Source: Rhizobium sp. Root1220
GTDB lineage: Bacteria; Pseudomonadota; Alphaproteobacteria; Rhizobiales; Rhizobiaceae
Direction: 5' to 3'
Assembly (NCBI RefSeq): GCF_001426265.1
Contig: NZ_LMDG01000032.1
Location: 179,900-243,899 of the forward strand
Length of the DNA: 64,000 nt
The notes under the pieces are model-generated. The model was not told the DNA's origin and did not search any database. It saw nothing but the letters and a program-made list of their open reading frames with translations. The translations under genes were made by a program, and so were the position numbers. Below are positions 8,814-17,651 of the stretch, piece after piece (position 1 is the first letter of the stretch; each line of letters opens with the position of its first letter).

Positions 8814-9002
8814 CGTGGCCTGCAGCAGCTATGGGTAAGTATGTGCTGACTAGCAACAAGCGCGTGTTGATACAATTACCAGAAATACACATTCCGGTGC
8901 GTGCCGCGCGACGAAACGTCCATCAAGCCGCTCATGGGCCTTGCCTGATGGCGACAACTGCGGTGTATCATTCGCCACCCGCAATGATGCCGAGGATTGC
9001 AA

Positions 9003-9959
9003 ATGACCGACGAGCGAAAATCGCGCCTATATGTGGCTGCTTCCTGGAGCCTCTGGCCGATGATATTCGTCGCGGGATTGACGGGAGCGGGCTTTGCGTT
9101 TCGCACGCAGACACCGCTATTGTGGTTCAATGTCGTCTATCTCGCGACCGTCGCGGCGATCGCTACGTTTGAACGGCTCATGCCCTACGAGAAGCAGTGG
9201 CTGCAACGCGACGGCGAGACGTTCAACGATATAGCTCACACCCTCCTGAACAAGGGCGGCGTGCAGATCGCGGCTGCGATTGGCGTATCTGCTCCGATGG
9301 CGATTGCTACGGTCGTGCAGCCGTCGCTTGCCGTGTCAGAGATATGGCCGGTTGAGTGGCCTCTTGCCCTACAAGTGGTTCTCGGGTTGATCATAGCGGA
9401 GTTCGGGCTTTACGTTGCGCACCGGGCAGCCCACGAATGGCTCACGCTGTGGCGCTTCCATGCGCTGCATCACAGTGTCGAACGTCTCTGGGTCGTCAAC
9501 ACCGGCCGCTTTCATATAATTGATTCATTGATAAAGATCGCGTTCAGCCAAATTCCGCTCTATCTGATGGGAGCGCCGTTGACGGTGTTTCTTTGGATCG
9601 GCGCCGTCACGGCTTTCATTGGTCTCCTCACCCATTGCAACATCGACGTACGAACCGGGCCGTTGGATTGGGTGTTCAGCACCCCGCGCCTGCATCGATG
9701 GCATCATTCGAAGGTGCTGGCCGAAGGCAACACGAACTATGGCGAGAATCTCGTCCTGTGGGATCAGATATTCGGAACCTATTTCAACCCTGCACGCCGG
9801 CCTCCGGTCGAAATCGGCATTAGCGGGCGTATCGCGGAAGGGTTTATCGAGCAACTTGTGCAACCCTTCTCGTCGAAGGGCTTTCGGGCGATTCTTGGGC
9901 GCAGGCCCGATACACGAGAGCCCGCCGTACCGGAGGCTGGGTCGCCCGAAGCCAAGTAG
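9003..9959 (+). CDS. Sterol desaturase / fatty acid hydroxylase family membrane protein
   Basis: A 318-residue integral membrane di-iron enzyme. The eight-histidine pattern of the family is visible: HRAAH, then HALHH, then a late HRWHH. About four membrane helices precede and separate them (WSLWPMIFVAGLTGAGFAF near the N-terminus). Such enzymes hydroxylate or desaturate lipids, for example ornithine lipids, hopanoid-like lipids or carotenoids, in the inner membrane. The ATG at 9003 is preferred because GAGG lies 7 bases upstream. The C-terminal ~30 residues are polar and variable. It is a single gene in its own unit, so the substrate is unknown. Confidence 0.85.
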   Translation: MTDERKSRLYVAASWSLWPMIFVAGLTGAGFAFRTQTPLLWFNVVYLATVAAIATFERLMPYEKQWLQRDGETFNDIAHTLLNKGGVQIAAAIGVSAPMAIATVVQPSLAVSEIWPVEWPLALQVVLGLIIAEFGLYVAHRAAHEWLTLWRFHALHHSVERLWVVNTGRFHIIDSLIKIAFSQIPLYLMGAPLTVFLWIGAVTAFIGLLTHCNIDVRTGPLDWVFSTPRLHRWHHSKVLAEGNTNYGENLVLWDQIFGTYFNPARRPPVEIGISGRIAEGFIEQLVQPFSSKGFRAILGRRPDTREPAVPEAGSPEAK

Positions 9960-9993
9960 AAGAGCCGACAAGCACTCGGAGTTGGACACTCCG

Positions 9994-10028
9994 CAGATAG
10001 CGCTCAGCTGTTGTCTGCGCGCTATCTG
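9994..10028. terminator. Hairpin terminator between convergent genes
   Basis: Perfect 10-bp stem CAGATAGCGC / GCGCTATCTG with a 15-base loop. It sits between the sterol-desaturase-family gene and the convergent LuxR-type gene. Confidence 0.6.
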
Positions 10029-10067
10029 AAGAATCTGTTGTGCCAAGCGGTATCGCCGCAAGACGTA

Positions 10068-10844
10068 CTATCGTGCGTCGCTCTGGAACAAATCATTGAG
10101 CTTGTAGGCAACTTCAGTACGGTTCGTTGCTTTCAGCTTTTTCATGATGTTCCGGATGTGAACCTTGACCGTGCTTTCGCGCAGGTTGAGTTCGTAGGCG
10201 ATGATCTTGTTTGCCTTGCCCTTGCGAAGCGCCTGTACGACCTCCGCCTGCCGCAAAGTGAAAATGCGTGTCAGTTCCTGAGGCCTTCTTTGCTCGCTCT
10301 TCTCCAGCGGAACAGCTGAAGAGAAGTTATTGCCCGCAATGATGAAGGTGCCACCGGCGACCGCTAGCGAGATTGCTTCGATGCAAACCTCGATCCCGAC
10401 GGACGTTGGAATGAAACCGCGGGCGCCATACTCAAGGACCTTCAGCATCTGGTTCAAGTCGTCCCCATCAGCGAGGACAACGACCGGCGCAGGTGCAAGC
10501 TCCGCGGTAATTGTGGCAATCTCCTCCGACAGTGAGCCTTCACTCGCCTTTCGGCCGGCTATGTTCAGGAGGACCGCACCCACCGGGTGGACGGTGTCCT
10601 TCTTCCGCTGCCATTCCGCGATGGAACCGACGGCGAGCGTGGCCATGCCGAGGCCATTCGTTGTTAGTGTTGTCGCAAGGCATTCGCGCTCCAGCGTTCT
10701 GACGTCGATGATCAGCAAGCAGTGCTCATCTTCGGCTGCCCCGTCATACTGCGCGAAGTCTTTTCTGGCCTTGGACATTGCCGATGCCCGAAGCCTGTTC
10801 AGCGGTGTTCTTCCGCTTTCGAATTCCGAAGGTACGTAATTCAT
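10068..10844 (-). CDS. LuxR-family regulator with degenerate receiver domain
   Basis: About 258 residues. The C-terminal LuxR DNA-binding domain is standard (FTLRQAEVVQALRKGKANKIIA...STVKVHIRNIMKKL). The N-terminal half folds like a receiver (CLLIIDVRTLERECL, then VLLNIAGRK, then VVVLADGDDLNQM) but the phosphoacceptor position is Asn94 and the conserved Lys is replaced in GFIPTS. This suggests phosphorylation-independent action. ATG 10844 is chosen because GAGGG lies 5 bases before it; another ATG is four codons upstream. Its upstream region is an unusual AT-rich stretch. Confidence 0.78.
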   Translation of the reverse strand: MNYVPSEFESGRTPLNRLRASAMSKARKDFAQYDGAAEDEHCLLIIDVRTLERECLATTLTTNGLGMATLAVGSIAEWQRKKDTVHPVGAVLLNIAGRKASEGSLSEEIATITAELAPAPVVVLADGDDLNQMLKVLEYGARGFIPTSVGIEVCIEAISLAVAGGTFIIAGNNFSSAVPLEKSEQRRPQELTRIFTLRQAEVVQALRKGKANKIIAYELNLRESTVKVHIRNIMKKLKATNRTEVAYKLNDLFQSDAR

Positions 10845-11318
10845 ACTAGCCCTCATACCCCTGTAGTGTTTAAGGTGATCGCATTAAGTAAACGCAATGC
10901 TTTGCGACGATCCCCTGAACGCTGTGATGATCCCCTTTAGTATGCTAACAAAGTAGTTATCCGACTTGCGCTTGATACGTATATTTTGTTACCGGGTTTC
11001 TACTTAGTTCCGAGCCTACATACAAGAATACTAATAAGCAATATAAAAATGCTTCGAGAAAACCCGAAGAAAAAGCCTCCAGTGCGAGATTGCGGCAATG
11101 TAACGCCGTATGTGGAATATAATTTCAGAAAGAATTATATTGATCGGATGCACGTCGCAGCCGTCGCGCAGAGCTGGAATATATTTCTTATTAATAAAAT
11201 AATAATTCGTGATTTTGTGTCAAAACTACCGCTCCTACTGGTATTTTTGTAGTATATGTGATCCTGAATTGCATTTGATAGTTACTGTCAGGCAGCCGGA
11301 TTGTACGCCGACGTTTCT
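10845..11318. other. AT-rich intergenic island
   Basis: This stretch, especially 10930-11280, is markedly AT-richer than the rest of the window. It contains a perfect inverted repeat AATATAATT-N8-AATTATATT at 11116-11141 and TACC-N9-GGTA followed by five T at about 11228-11249. An 88-codon frame (10986-11252) reads across it, but its composition simply follows the AT content and it has no recognisable motif, so it is not called. It should hold the promoter of the degenerate LuxR-type gene. Confidence 0.45.
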
Positions 11319-11363
11319 CCCCGGCTGTTGGGCCGGGGTTCTGATCGGGGCCTCCCCGATCAG
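11319..11363 (-). terminator. Double hairpin downstream of cobM
   Basis: Two adjacent stems just after the cobM stop: CTGATCGGGG / CCCCGATCAG (11341-11363, 10 bp, 3-base loop) and CCCCGGC / GCCGGGG (11319-11338, 7 bp). No T-run follows. They mark the end of the minus-strand cob transcript. Confidence 0.6.
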
Positions 11364-11373
11364 AAAGTCTTGA

Positions 11374-12132
11374 TTACTCTCTGCCTCGAAAGCGACGCTG
11401 GTAGCCCGGGTCGTAAAGCGAACTCTCCCGAAAGTCGCTTGCCGCAAGCGACGGCCCGACGAAGATAATCGCGGTCCGTTCGATCGGCTCGGCCGTCAAC
11501 TTCGCCTCTATATTGCCAAGTGTGCCCCGAATGATGCGCTCATCCGGCCATGATGCCTTGGCGACGATGGCGACCGGGCAATCCGCGCCGTAGAGCGGCG
11601 TCAACTCCTCGACGACTTGCTTCAAGGCGTGAATGGCAAGATGGATGGCAAGCGTGGACCCCGTCGCACCGAATTTCGTCAGCGTTTCGTCGTTTGGCAT
11701 CGGCGATGCACGACCGGAAACACGCGTGAGCACAAGGCTCTGTGAGACCGCCGGAATGGTGAGTTCTCGGCCAAGGGCCGAGGCCGCTGCGGCAAAGGCC
11801 GGTACGCCGGGCGTCATGGTATAGTCGATGCCGTGCTTGTCCAGCCGACGGATTTGCTCAGCAACAGCGCTCCAAACGGAAAGGTCGCCTGAATGCAGTC
11901 GTGCGACATCGGCGCCGGCGCCCGCTGCGCGAAGGTATTCGCCTTCGATCTCGTCCAGCGACATTGGCGCCGTATCGACGATACGGGCGTCCGGGGGGCA
12001 ATATTGCAGCAGGTCCGGCGAAACGATCGAGCCTGCATAGAGGCACACCGGACATCTGCCGATGAGGTCGCGTCCGCGCACCGTAATAAGGTCCGCAGCG
12101 CCCGGGCCTGCGCCGATGAAATGCACCGTCAT
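11374..12132 (-). CDS. cobM: Precorrin-4 C11-methyltransferase
   Basis: A 252-residue SAM-dependent uroporphyrinogen-III-methylase-fold enzyme that methylates C11 of precorrin-4 in aerobic cobalamin synthesis. The N-terminal VHFIGAGPGAADLITVRG is the family signature, followed by YAGSIVSPDLL and the GDLSVWSAV motif (CobM-type version of the GDP loop); the C-terminal part holds IIFVGPSL. ATG 12132 is preferred over an upstream in-frame start because a GGGGAAAG ribosome-binding site directly precedes it. It is 11 bases downstream of cobL and is the last gene of the minus-strand cob run. Confidence 0.93.
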   Translation of the reverse strand: MTVHFIGAGPGAADLITVRGRDLIGRCPVCLYAGSIVSPDLLQYCPPDARIVDTAPMSLDEIEGEYLRAAGAGADVARLHSGDLSVWSAVAEQIRRLDKHGIDYTMTPGVPAFAAAASALGRELTIPAVSQSLVLTRVSGRASPMPNDETLTKFGATGSTLAIHLAIHALKQVVEELTPLYGADCPVAIVAKASWPDERIIRGTLGNIEAKLTAEPIERTAIIFVGPSLAASDFRESSLYDPGYQRRFRGRE

Positions 12133-12143
12133 CTCTTTCCCCT

Positions 12144-13376
12144 TCAGTTCTTTGTCCAGCGCCACTGGGTCACGGGCATGGCGTTGCGCCAGCCGGTCAT
12201 GCCGCCGATCGGCGTCGCCCGTCCTATCTCGATGCGGGTCAGCGTCCCGCCGCGTTCTGCGTGCAGCGAAAGCAGCTTGGCTTCCATTTCAAGCGTCACG
12301 GCGTTGGCGACCAGCCGCCCTCCCCTTTTCAGCGCCGCGATCGCTGCCTCGATGACGCCGCCTTCGCTTCCGCCACCGCCGATGAAGACCGCGTCTGGTT
12401 CGGGTAAGCCGCTTAGTGCCTGTGGGGCTATTCCTTCGACGACAGCAAGTTCCGGCACTCCGAACGCCGAGGCATTTCTGGCGATGCGCGCCGCCCGCTC
12501 ACTCGACTGCTCAACGGCGATCGCCCGCAGAGACGGGTCGGCGAGCATCCATTCGACACCAATCGAGCCGGACCCCGCCCCGACATCCCAAAGCAGTTCG
12601 CCGTGGCGGGGCGCAAGCGCCGAGAGGGTGATCGCGCGGACCTCCCGCTTGGTAATCTGGCCATCGTGCTCGAAGAGCGCATCATCAAGGCCTGGCGTGA
12701 AGGCAATCGCCCGTGCCCCCTCCCCTGCCACGATTTCCAGCGCGCAGACGTTCAGAGGATCGATGTCAGTCAAGTCAAAACCATCGGCCGGAGACACACG
12801 CAGCCGCTCCCGCGCACCGCCAAGAGCCTCAAGAACGTGCACCCGTGATTGCCCGAAGCCCGTCGCTTGCAGCAGCGCCACGAGTTGGCGCGGTGTCTCG
12901 GCGTCCGATGTCAGCGCTATGATACGTCGGCCGTGATGCAAGTGCGGCCTGATAAGGTCAAGCGGGCGCCCATGCAAGGAAACGGTCGTGGTCTGTTGTA
13001 GGGCCCAGCCGAGACGTGAGGCCGCCAGACTGGTGGCCGAGGGAGCAGGGATCACATGCATTTCCCCAGCGGCGACGCTTCGGGAGAGGGTTGCTCCTAC
13101 CCCGTAGAGAAATGGGTCGCCGGATGCGAGCACGACGACCGGTAATCCGCGACGAGCCAAGATGGCTTCTACGGACTTCTCGAAAGGGCTTTCCCACAAC
13201 AACGCCTCGCCGGTAACGAGCGCGGCAAGCAATGCATGATGACGGGCGCCACCGAAAACGATGGGTGCGGAGGCGATCAGCCGACTTGCTTCTTCGCCGA
13301 GCCCGGCTGGACCGTCTTCGCCGATACCGATAATAGTCAGCCAGCGTTGGCTGGAGGCAGAAGAGATATCAGACAT
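12144..13376 (-). CDS. cobL: Precorrin-6Y C5,15-methyltransferase (decarboxylating)
   Basis: A 410-residue bifunctional enzyme. The N-terminal half is CobE/CbiE-like methylase (LTIIGIGEDGPAGLGEEA, then VVVLASGDPFLYGVGATL). The C-terminal half is a CbiT-like Rossmann methyltransferase (HGELLWDVGAGSGSIGVEWM, then PDAVFIGGGGSEGG). It methylates C5 and C15 of precorrin-6B and decarboxylates the ring C acetate. The ATG at 13376 overlaps by two bases the divergent cobK ATG. An open frame continues further upstream but lacks family similarity and runs through cobK. Confidence 0.93.
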   Translation of the reverse strand: MSDISSASSQRWLTIIGIGEDGPAGLGEEASRLIASAPIVFGGARHHALLAALVTGEALLWESPFEKSVEAILARRGLPVVVLASGDPFLYGVGATLSRSVAAGEMHVIPAPSATSLAASRLGWALQQTTTVSLHGRPLDLIRPHLHHGRRIIALTSDAETPRQLVALLQATGFGQSRVHVLEALGGARERLRVSPADGFDLTDIDPLNVCALEIVAGEGARAIAFTPGLDDALFEHDGQITKREVRAITLSALAPRHGELLWDVGAGSGSIGVEWMLADPSLRAIAVEQSSERAARIARNASAFGVPELAVVEGIAPQALSGLPEPDAVFIGGGGSEGGVIEAAIAALKRGGRLVANAVTLEMEAKLLSLHAERGGTLTRIEIGRATPIGGMTGWRNAMPVTQWRWTKN

Positions 13377-14145
13377 GGGCAAAATCCGCATTCTGATGTT
13401 GGGCGGTACCGGCGAAGCGCGTGAACTGGCACACGCGCTTGTGCAGTCCGGCAAGTACGAGCTTTTGGTTTCGCTTGGCGGGCGGACGGACAAACCGGCT
13501 GCCCAGCCGGTTTTGGTGCGTATCGGTGGTTTCGGCGGTGCGGATGGCTTGGCCGCCTTCCTTCGCGAGGGACGCTTCGATCTGTTGATCGACGCAACGC
13601 ACCCGTTTGCTGCCCGTATTTCCAGAAATGCTGTTGAGGCGGCTGCGGCGGTCGGTATCCCGGCGTTTGCCCTGCGCAGAGCCGAGTGGACGCAGAAAAG
13701 GGGTGACAACTGGCAGCACGTCGCGAGTCTCCCTGAGGCGATCGACGCTCTTGGTCCCCTCCCCCGCCGCGTGTTCCTGGCTATTGGCCGGCAGGAGGCC
13801 CATCGTGCTGAAGCCGCGCCTCAGCATTTCTACCTCGTTCGCAGCGTTGATGCGGTCGAACCACCGCTGGCGCTCCCCGAACTCTACTCTGTTCTTGATC
13901 GCGGGCCTTTCGATGTGGAAAGCGAGGCCGCGCTGCTCTCGGATCACCTCATCGATGCTGTGATCACCAAGAACAGCGGAGGGGCGGCAACCTACGCCAA
14001 GATCGAGGCGGCACGGCGGCTTGGCATCGAAGTCTTGATGATCGCGCGCGCCCCCGCGCCCGCTATGCAGGCGGTGGCAAAGGTCGAAGAAGCGCTTGCA
14101 GCGATCGATCACCTGTTCCCCCCGGCAGTGAAGCGCGGCGTGTAG
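13375..14145 (+). CDS. cobK: Precorrin-6A reductase
   Basis: A 256-residue NADPH-dependent reductase converting precorrin-6A to precorrin-6B. The N-terminal MGKIRILMLGGTGEARELA and the DATHPFAARISRNA motif are typical, with the C-terminal VITKNSGGAATYAKIEAA segment. It is the only plus-strand gene in the cob cluster. Its ATG overlaps the cobL ATG on the other strand and its last 37 bases overlap the end of cobJ. GGAGG lies ~20 bases upstream within cobL coding sequence. A promoter for this gene must lie inside cobL. Confidence 0.92.
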   Translation: MGKIRILMLGGTGEARELAHALVQSGKYELLVSLGGRTDKPAAQPVLVRIGGFGGADGLAAFLREGRFDLLIDATHPFAARISRNAVEAAAAVGIPAFALRRAEWTQKRGDNWQHVASLPEAIDALGPLPRRVFLAIGRQEAHRAEAAPQHFYLVRSVDAVEPPLALPELYSVLDRGPFDVESEAALLSDHLIDAVITKNSGGAATYAKIEAARRLGIEVLMIARAPAPAMQAVAKVEEALAAIDHLFPPAVKRGV

Positions 14146-14873
14146 ACCAGATCGGGCTTTCCGTCTCGCGGGATCACTTTTGTTTCCGCGGAACCTATTA
14201 TGACGCAGGTGGCCATATCCGCCATCGCGGCATCGGCGACGCCGAGTGGTCGAACGGTGATGAGCTCGTTGGGACGTCCGGCAGCCTTGCCGAAAATCAC
14301 CGGCGTTGTCGCTGGAAGACTGCCGCGCAGCAACTCGAACGCCTTGCCGAGCTGCCAGGGCCTAGCCTTGCTGATCGGGTTATAAAGCGCAATGACAAAT
14401 CCCGCCTTCGCCGCCATTTCAAGGCGCGTTTCTATTATATTCCAAGGCTTTAGGTTATCGGAAAGGGAAATCGCGCAAAAGTCGTGGCCGAGCGGAGCAC
14501 CGATACGCGCGGCGACCGCCAACATCGCTGTAATGCCCGGCAGAACCACGATATCGACGCTGCGCCACTCATCGGGACCATTGTCGATCGCCTCGCATAC
14601 AGCAGCGGCCATGGCAAACACGCCGGGGTCCCCACCGGAGACGACGCATGCCGTGGAACCCGCCAGGGTGGTGCGAAGGGCGGCCGCTGCGCGGTCAAGT
14701 TCTTCGCGGTTGTCCGAGGCGTGGCGTCGTTGATCGGGTCTCAGATTCAGCCGGTCAAGATAGGGGCCGTAACCATAAAAATCAGTGGCTTGCGAGATGG
14801 CAGCCTGCGCTTCCGGGGTCATCTGATCCGGATTGCCCGGACCCGTACCGATCACGAACAGCCGGCCGGTCAT
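14109..14873 (-). CDS. cobJ: Precorrin-3B C17-methyltransferase
   Basis: A 254-residue SAM-dependent methylase that methylates C17 and contracts the ring to give precorrin-4. Family features are RLFVIGTGPGNPDQMTPEA, YGYGPYLDRL, VVSGGDPGVFAMAAAV and FVIALYNPISKARPWQ. The start ATG overlaps the cobI stop by four bases (ATGA), indicating translational coupling. The 3' end overlaps convergent cobK. Confidence 0.94.
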   Translation of the reverse strand: MTGRLFVIGTGPGNPDQMTPEAQAAISQATDFYGYGPYLDRLNLRPDQRRHASDNREELDRAAAALRTTLAGSTACVVSGGDPGVFAMAAAVCEAIDNGPDEWRSVDIVVLPGITAMLAVAARIGAPLGHDFCAISLSDNLKPWNIIETRLEMAAKAGFVIALYNPISKARPWQLGKAFELLRGSLPATTPVIFGKAAGRPNELITVRPLGVADAAMADMATCVIIGSAETKVIPRDGKPDLVYTPRFTAGGNR

Positions 14874-15601
14874 CGGTTCGTCTCCCAGCCGGGAACAAGC
14901 ACCAGCGAAAAATATGGTGCTTCACCATCGGGCCGGTCGGCAAGCTTTACCATGGCGCTGTCGGCCATGGTGCCACGCTCAACGTAGACCGCTTCGGAAA
15001 GCCGGCCCGATGCCTGAAGCGCTCGGCGGATTTTCGGGAGATTGCGGCCAACCTTCATGATCACCGCCGCCTGCGTATCAGCGAGCCTGCGCTGCAGTTC
15101 TGCCTCGGCCATCGTGCCGGGAAGGACCGATAGGACATCGTCCCCCTGAACAATAGGCATGCCCGCGAGCGACCAGCACCCCGACATCGCGCTGATTCCG
15201 GGGATCACCTCGGTTGGGTAACGGTGCGCCAGCCTTACATGCAGATGCATATAGGAGCCGTAGAACATAGGATCGCCTTCGCTAAGCACGGCAACGGTTC
15301 GCCCGGCTTCGAGGTGGCCGGCGACCATTTCGCTGGACGCATCGTAGAAAGCAGTGATCTGGTTGCGGTAAGCCGATTCCGTCTTCTCGATCTCGGTGGT
15401 CACCGGGTAGTAGAGTGGCAACAGGATCGTTTCTGTTCTCAGCAGATGCTCGACAATCGCCTTGGCGTTGCCGCCCCTGCCCTGTTTGGCGAAATAAGCG
15501 ATGACGTCCGCCGATTCCATCGCCTTGACGGCCTTGACGGTCAGGAGGTCCGGGTCACCGGGACCGGTGCCCACGCCGATGAGACGGCCCGTCACGGTCA
15601 T
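14870..15601 (-). CDS. cobI: Precorrin-2 C20-methyltransferase
   Basis: A 243-residue SAM-dependent methylase forming precorrin-3A. N-terminal RLIGVGTGPGDPDLLTVKAV, then VIAYFAKQGRGGNA, the GDPMFYGSYMHL loop and the GISAMSGCW segment are typical of CobI/CbiL. It overlaps cobH and cobJ by four bases each. Confidence 0.94.
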   Translation of the reverse strand: MTVTGRLIGVGTGPGDPDLLTVKAVKAMESADVIAYFAKQGRGGNAKAIVEHLLRTETILLPLYYPVTTEIEKTESAYRNQITAFYDASSEMVAGHLEAGRTVAVLSEGDPMFYGSYMHLHVRLAHRYPTEVIPGISAMSGCWSLAGMPIVQGDDVLSVLPGTMAEAELQRRLADTQAAVIMKVGRNLPKIRRALQASGRLSEAVYVERGTMADSAMVKLADRPDGEAPYFSLVLVPGWETNR

Positions 15602-16230
15602 AGTCCCGGCCTCGCGAGAGCATTCACGGTGGCTGCGGTCATTGCGCTGCCACCCAGGCGGCCACGAACAATCGCAAATGGCACGCCGTACGAGTTTTCG
15701 GCCAGAGCGTCCTTCGATTCTGCAGCGCCTACAAAGCCGACGGGCATGCCGATGATCGCGGCCGGTTTGGGTGCGCCGTCGCGCAGCAGTTCCAGCAAGT
15801 GGAAGAGGGCTGTCGGAGCATTGCCAATTGCGACGATACTACCGGCGAGCCGGTCACGCCAGAAATGGAGGGCCGCTGCGGAGCGCGTATTGCCGGTCTC
15901 CTTTGCCAGATCGGCGGTCCGTGGATCACGGAGTGTGCACAGAACTTCGTTCTCGGCGGGCAGGCGCGTGCGGGTGATGCCGTGCGCGACCATTTCCGCG
16001 TCGCAGAAGATCGGCGCACCTGCGTGCAGAGCGGAACGGGAAGCTTCGACAAAGCTTGGGGAAAAGAGAAACTGCTCTGCCGCTTCCACCAATCCACATG
16101 CATGGATCATCCGCACGGCGATATCTGCTTCCTCCGTCGAAAAGCGCGAGAGGTCGGCTTCGCTCCGAATGATCGCGAAGGACCGTTCGTAGATTGCGTC
16201 ACCGCTGTGAATATAATCGTAATCTGGCAT
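15598..16230 (-). CDS. cobH: Precorrin-8X methylmutase
   Basis: A 210-residue enzyme catalysing the methyl shift from C11 to C12 that gives hydrogenobyrinic acid. The catalytic His is His43 in RMIHACGLVEAAEQF, at the position known for the family. IFCDAEMVAHGITRTRLP and the GMPVGFVGAAESKDAL loop are strongly conserved. It overlaps cobI by four bases; cobG ends two bases upstream of its start. Confidence 0.94.
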   Translation of the reverse strand: MPDYDYIHSGDAIYERSFAIIRSEADLSRFSTEEADIAVRMIHACGLVEAAEQFLFSPSFVEASRSALHAGAPIFCDAEMVAHGITRTRLPAENEVLCTLRDPRTADLAKETGNTRSAAALHFWRDRLAGSIVAIGNAPTALFHLLELLRDGAPKPAAIIGMPVGFVGAAESKDALAENSYGVPFAIVRGRLGGSAMTAATVNALARPGL

Positions 16231-16232
16231 TC

Positions 16233-17585
16233 CTATCCCTGTCGCAGCGCTCTCGTCACGTCGCCTTTGCCAAGTCGTCTAAGACAGGCTGCAGCCGATT
16301 CGCCAGCCTGTCTGTGATGCGTGATGGTGCGGGCGAGCCTCTCTATAGCGGAATCAATGTCGCCGCCAGCGATCTGTGCGTCCGCGGCATCGGAAGCCAA
16401 GCCATCGACAACCAGTTGATAGCCGCCTGATGTCCCTACGATCGCGAAAGTGCGGCGCGGATACGCGCATCCCTTTGCACAGCCGGAAAGATGTATCGTC
16501 ATGGAACCGTCGAGCAATTCGGGGGCGATCGCAACAACCTTGTCCGCCAGAGCCTTGGTTCGATATTGGCCCGACGCGCAACAACCCGCGCCGGCGCACG
16601 CCGCTATATGCGCGGACGGGTCGTTGGGATCGGGCGAAAGGCCGTATGAAGGCGCCATCTGCTGAATGGCTGTTGCCTCCTCGTGGCGCAATCCCGTCAG
16701 AAAGAAGCCGCGCCGTGGGGCAGGCCTGATGTCCTTGGCGCCATGCCCGTCGGCCCTAGCCAGGAACTCGATGATCTCGCTTGCCTGCATCTGCCCGAAC
16801 CGCGGCTTCAGGCCGATAGCCACTGTGCGATCGGCAAGCGCGTGAATGCCGCCAACGACGGCGACGCCGGCCGCAGAAGGCACAGCCACCAAGCCGGTCA
16901 TTCGAGGAAAAACCGCCCTCAGCCTCTCGATTTGGATATCGCGGCAACGCTTTTGCCATCCAAGCGAGAGGAGCAACTGCAGAACGCGACGGATCGTCCG
17001 GACGGCCTCATCGGCGTTCCCTGTCGCGAGCGCTGTGGCGCTCCGTCCATCGCCGTTGATCGAGACCTGCCACGTACCCGGGGAAATCGCGGTCAAGCGG
17101 ATGTCGGCGCTGACTTCCGCAAGTCCGAAGCTACCGCCACCGTCAATGGTGATCGACAGCTTTGGTGCCAATCCGGGCGAGAGGAGGAGCGTGTTCAACT
17201 GCTCGCGGAGGTGTTGCTCCATCCCCGAGGCGGGTCCGATTTCGTCGGGAGAGATCCCATGAAGAGGCGGCAGTTCGATAACGGGACCGGCTGGCACCGA
17301 GATGCCCGCGGCGGCGATCTCCGCGTTGAGTTGGTCGACTGTCTCGGCTGTCAATCCACGGATCTGCAGGCTGCCACGCGCCGTGATCTCGAGAATTCCA
17401 TTTCCGAGCCGCTGTGCCGCCTCTGCCACGTGAATAAATTGCGATATGGTGAAAGCACCGCCCTTGGGCCGCAAGCGAGCCAGCAGCCCGTCGCCGGTCT
17501 GCATGGGTTGAGACAGCGTTGGGCAAACGCCGCGCCGCGCGCCCGCCTCTTTGTCGTCCCCTGCGATAATGCCGCTGACTGCCAT
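16233..17585 (-). CDS. cobG: Precorrin-3B synthase
   Basis: A 450-residue nitrite/sulfite-reductase-like oxygenase that makes precorrin-3B using O2, the hallmark of the aerobic B12 route. Two ferredoxin-like halves each start with a substrate-binding segment (GDGLLARLRPKGGAF; VAIGLKPRFGQMQASE). The 4Fe-4S cysteines are visible in AACAGAGCCASGQYRTKAL and LSGCAKGCAYPRR. It lies between cobF and cobH on the same strand. Confidence 0.93.
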   Translation of the reverse strand: MAVSGIIAGDDKEAGARRGVCPTLSQPMQTGDGLLARLRPKGGAFTISQFIHVAEAAQRLGNGILEITARGSLQIRGLTAETVDQLNAEIAAAGISVPAGPVIELPPLHGISPDEIGPASGMEQHLREQLNTLLLSPGLAPKLSITIDGGGSFGLAEVSADIRLTAISPGTWQVSINGDGRSATALATGNADEAVRTIRRVLQLLLSLGWQKRCRDIQIERLRAVFPRMTGLVAVPSAAGVAVVGGIHALADRTVAIGLKPRFGQMQASEIIEFLARADGHGAKDIRPAPRRGFFLTGLRHEEATAIQQMAPSYGLSPDPNDPSAHIAACAGAGCCASGQYRTKALADKVVAIAPELLDGSMTIHLSGCAKGCAYPRRTFAIVGTSGGYQLVVDGLASDAADAQIAGGDIDSAIERLARTITHHRQAGESAAACLRRLGKGDVTRALRQG

Positions 17586-17651
17586 CTTCGTTCGTTCCTT
17601 CGGGCATGTCCTAACATGATCGAGGCAACCAGCGCAAAACGATCATCAAGA

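Noticed and set aside
10986..11252. 88-codon frame in the AT-rich island
   Set aside because: No ribosome-binding site of note; amino-acid composition follows base composition and no motif is present.
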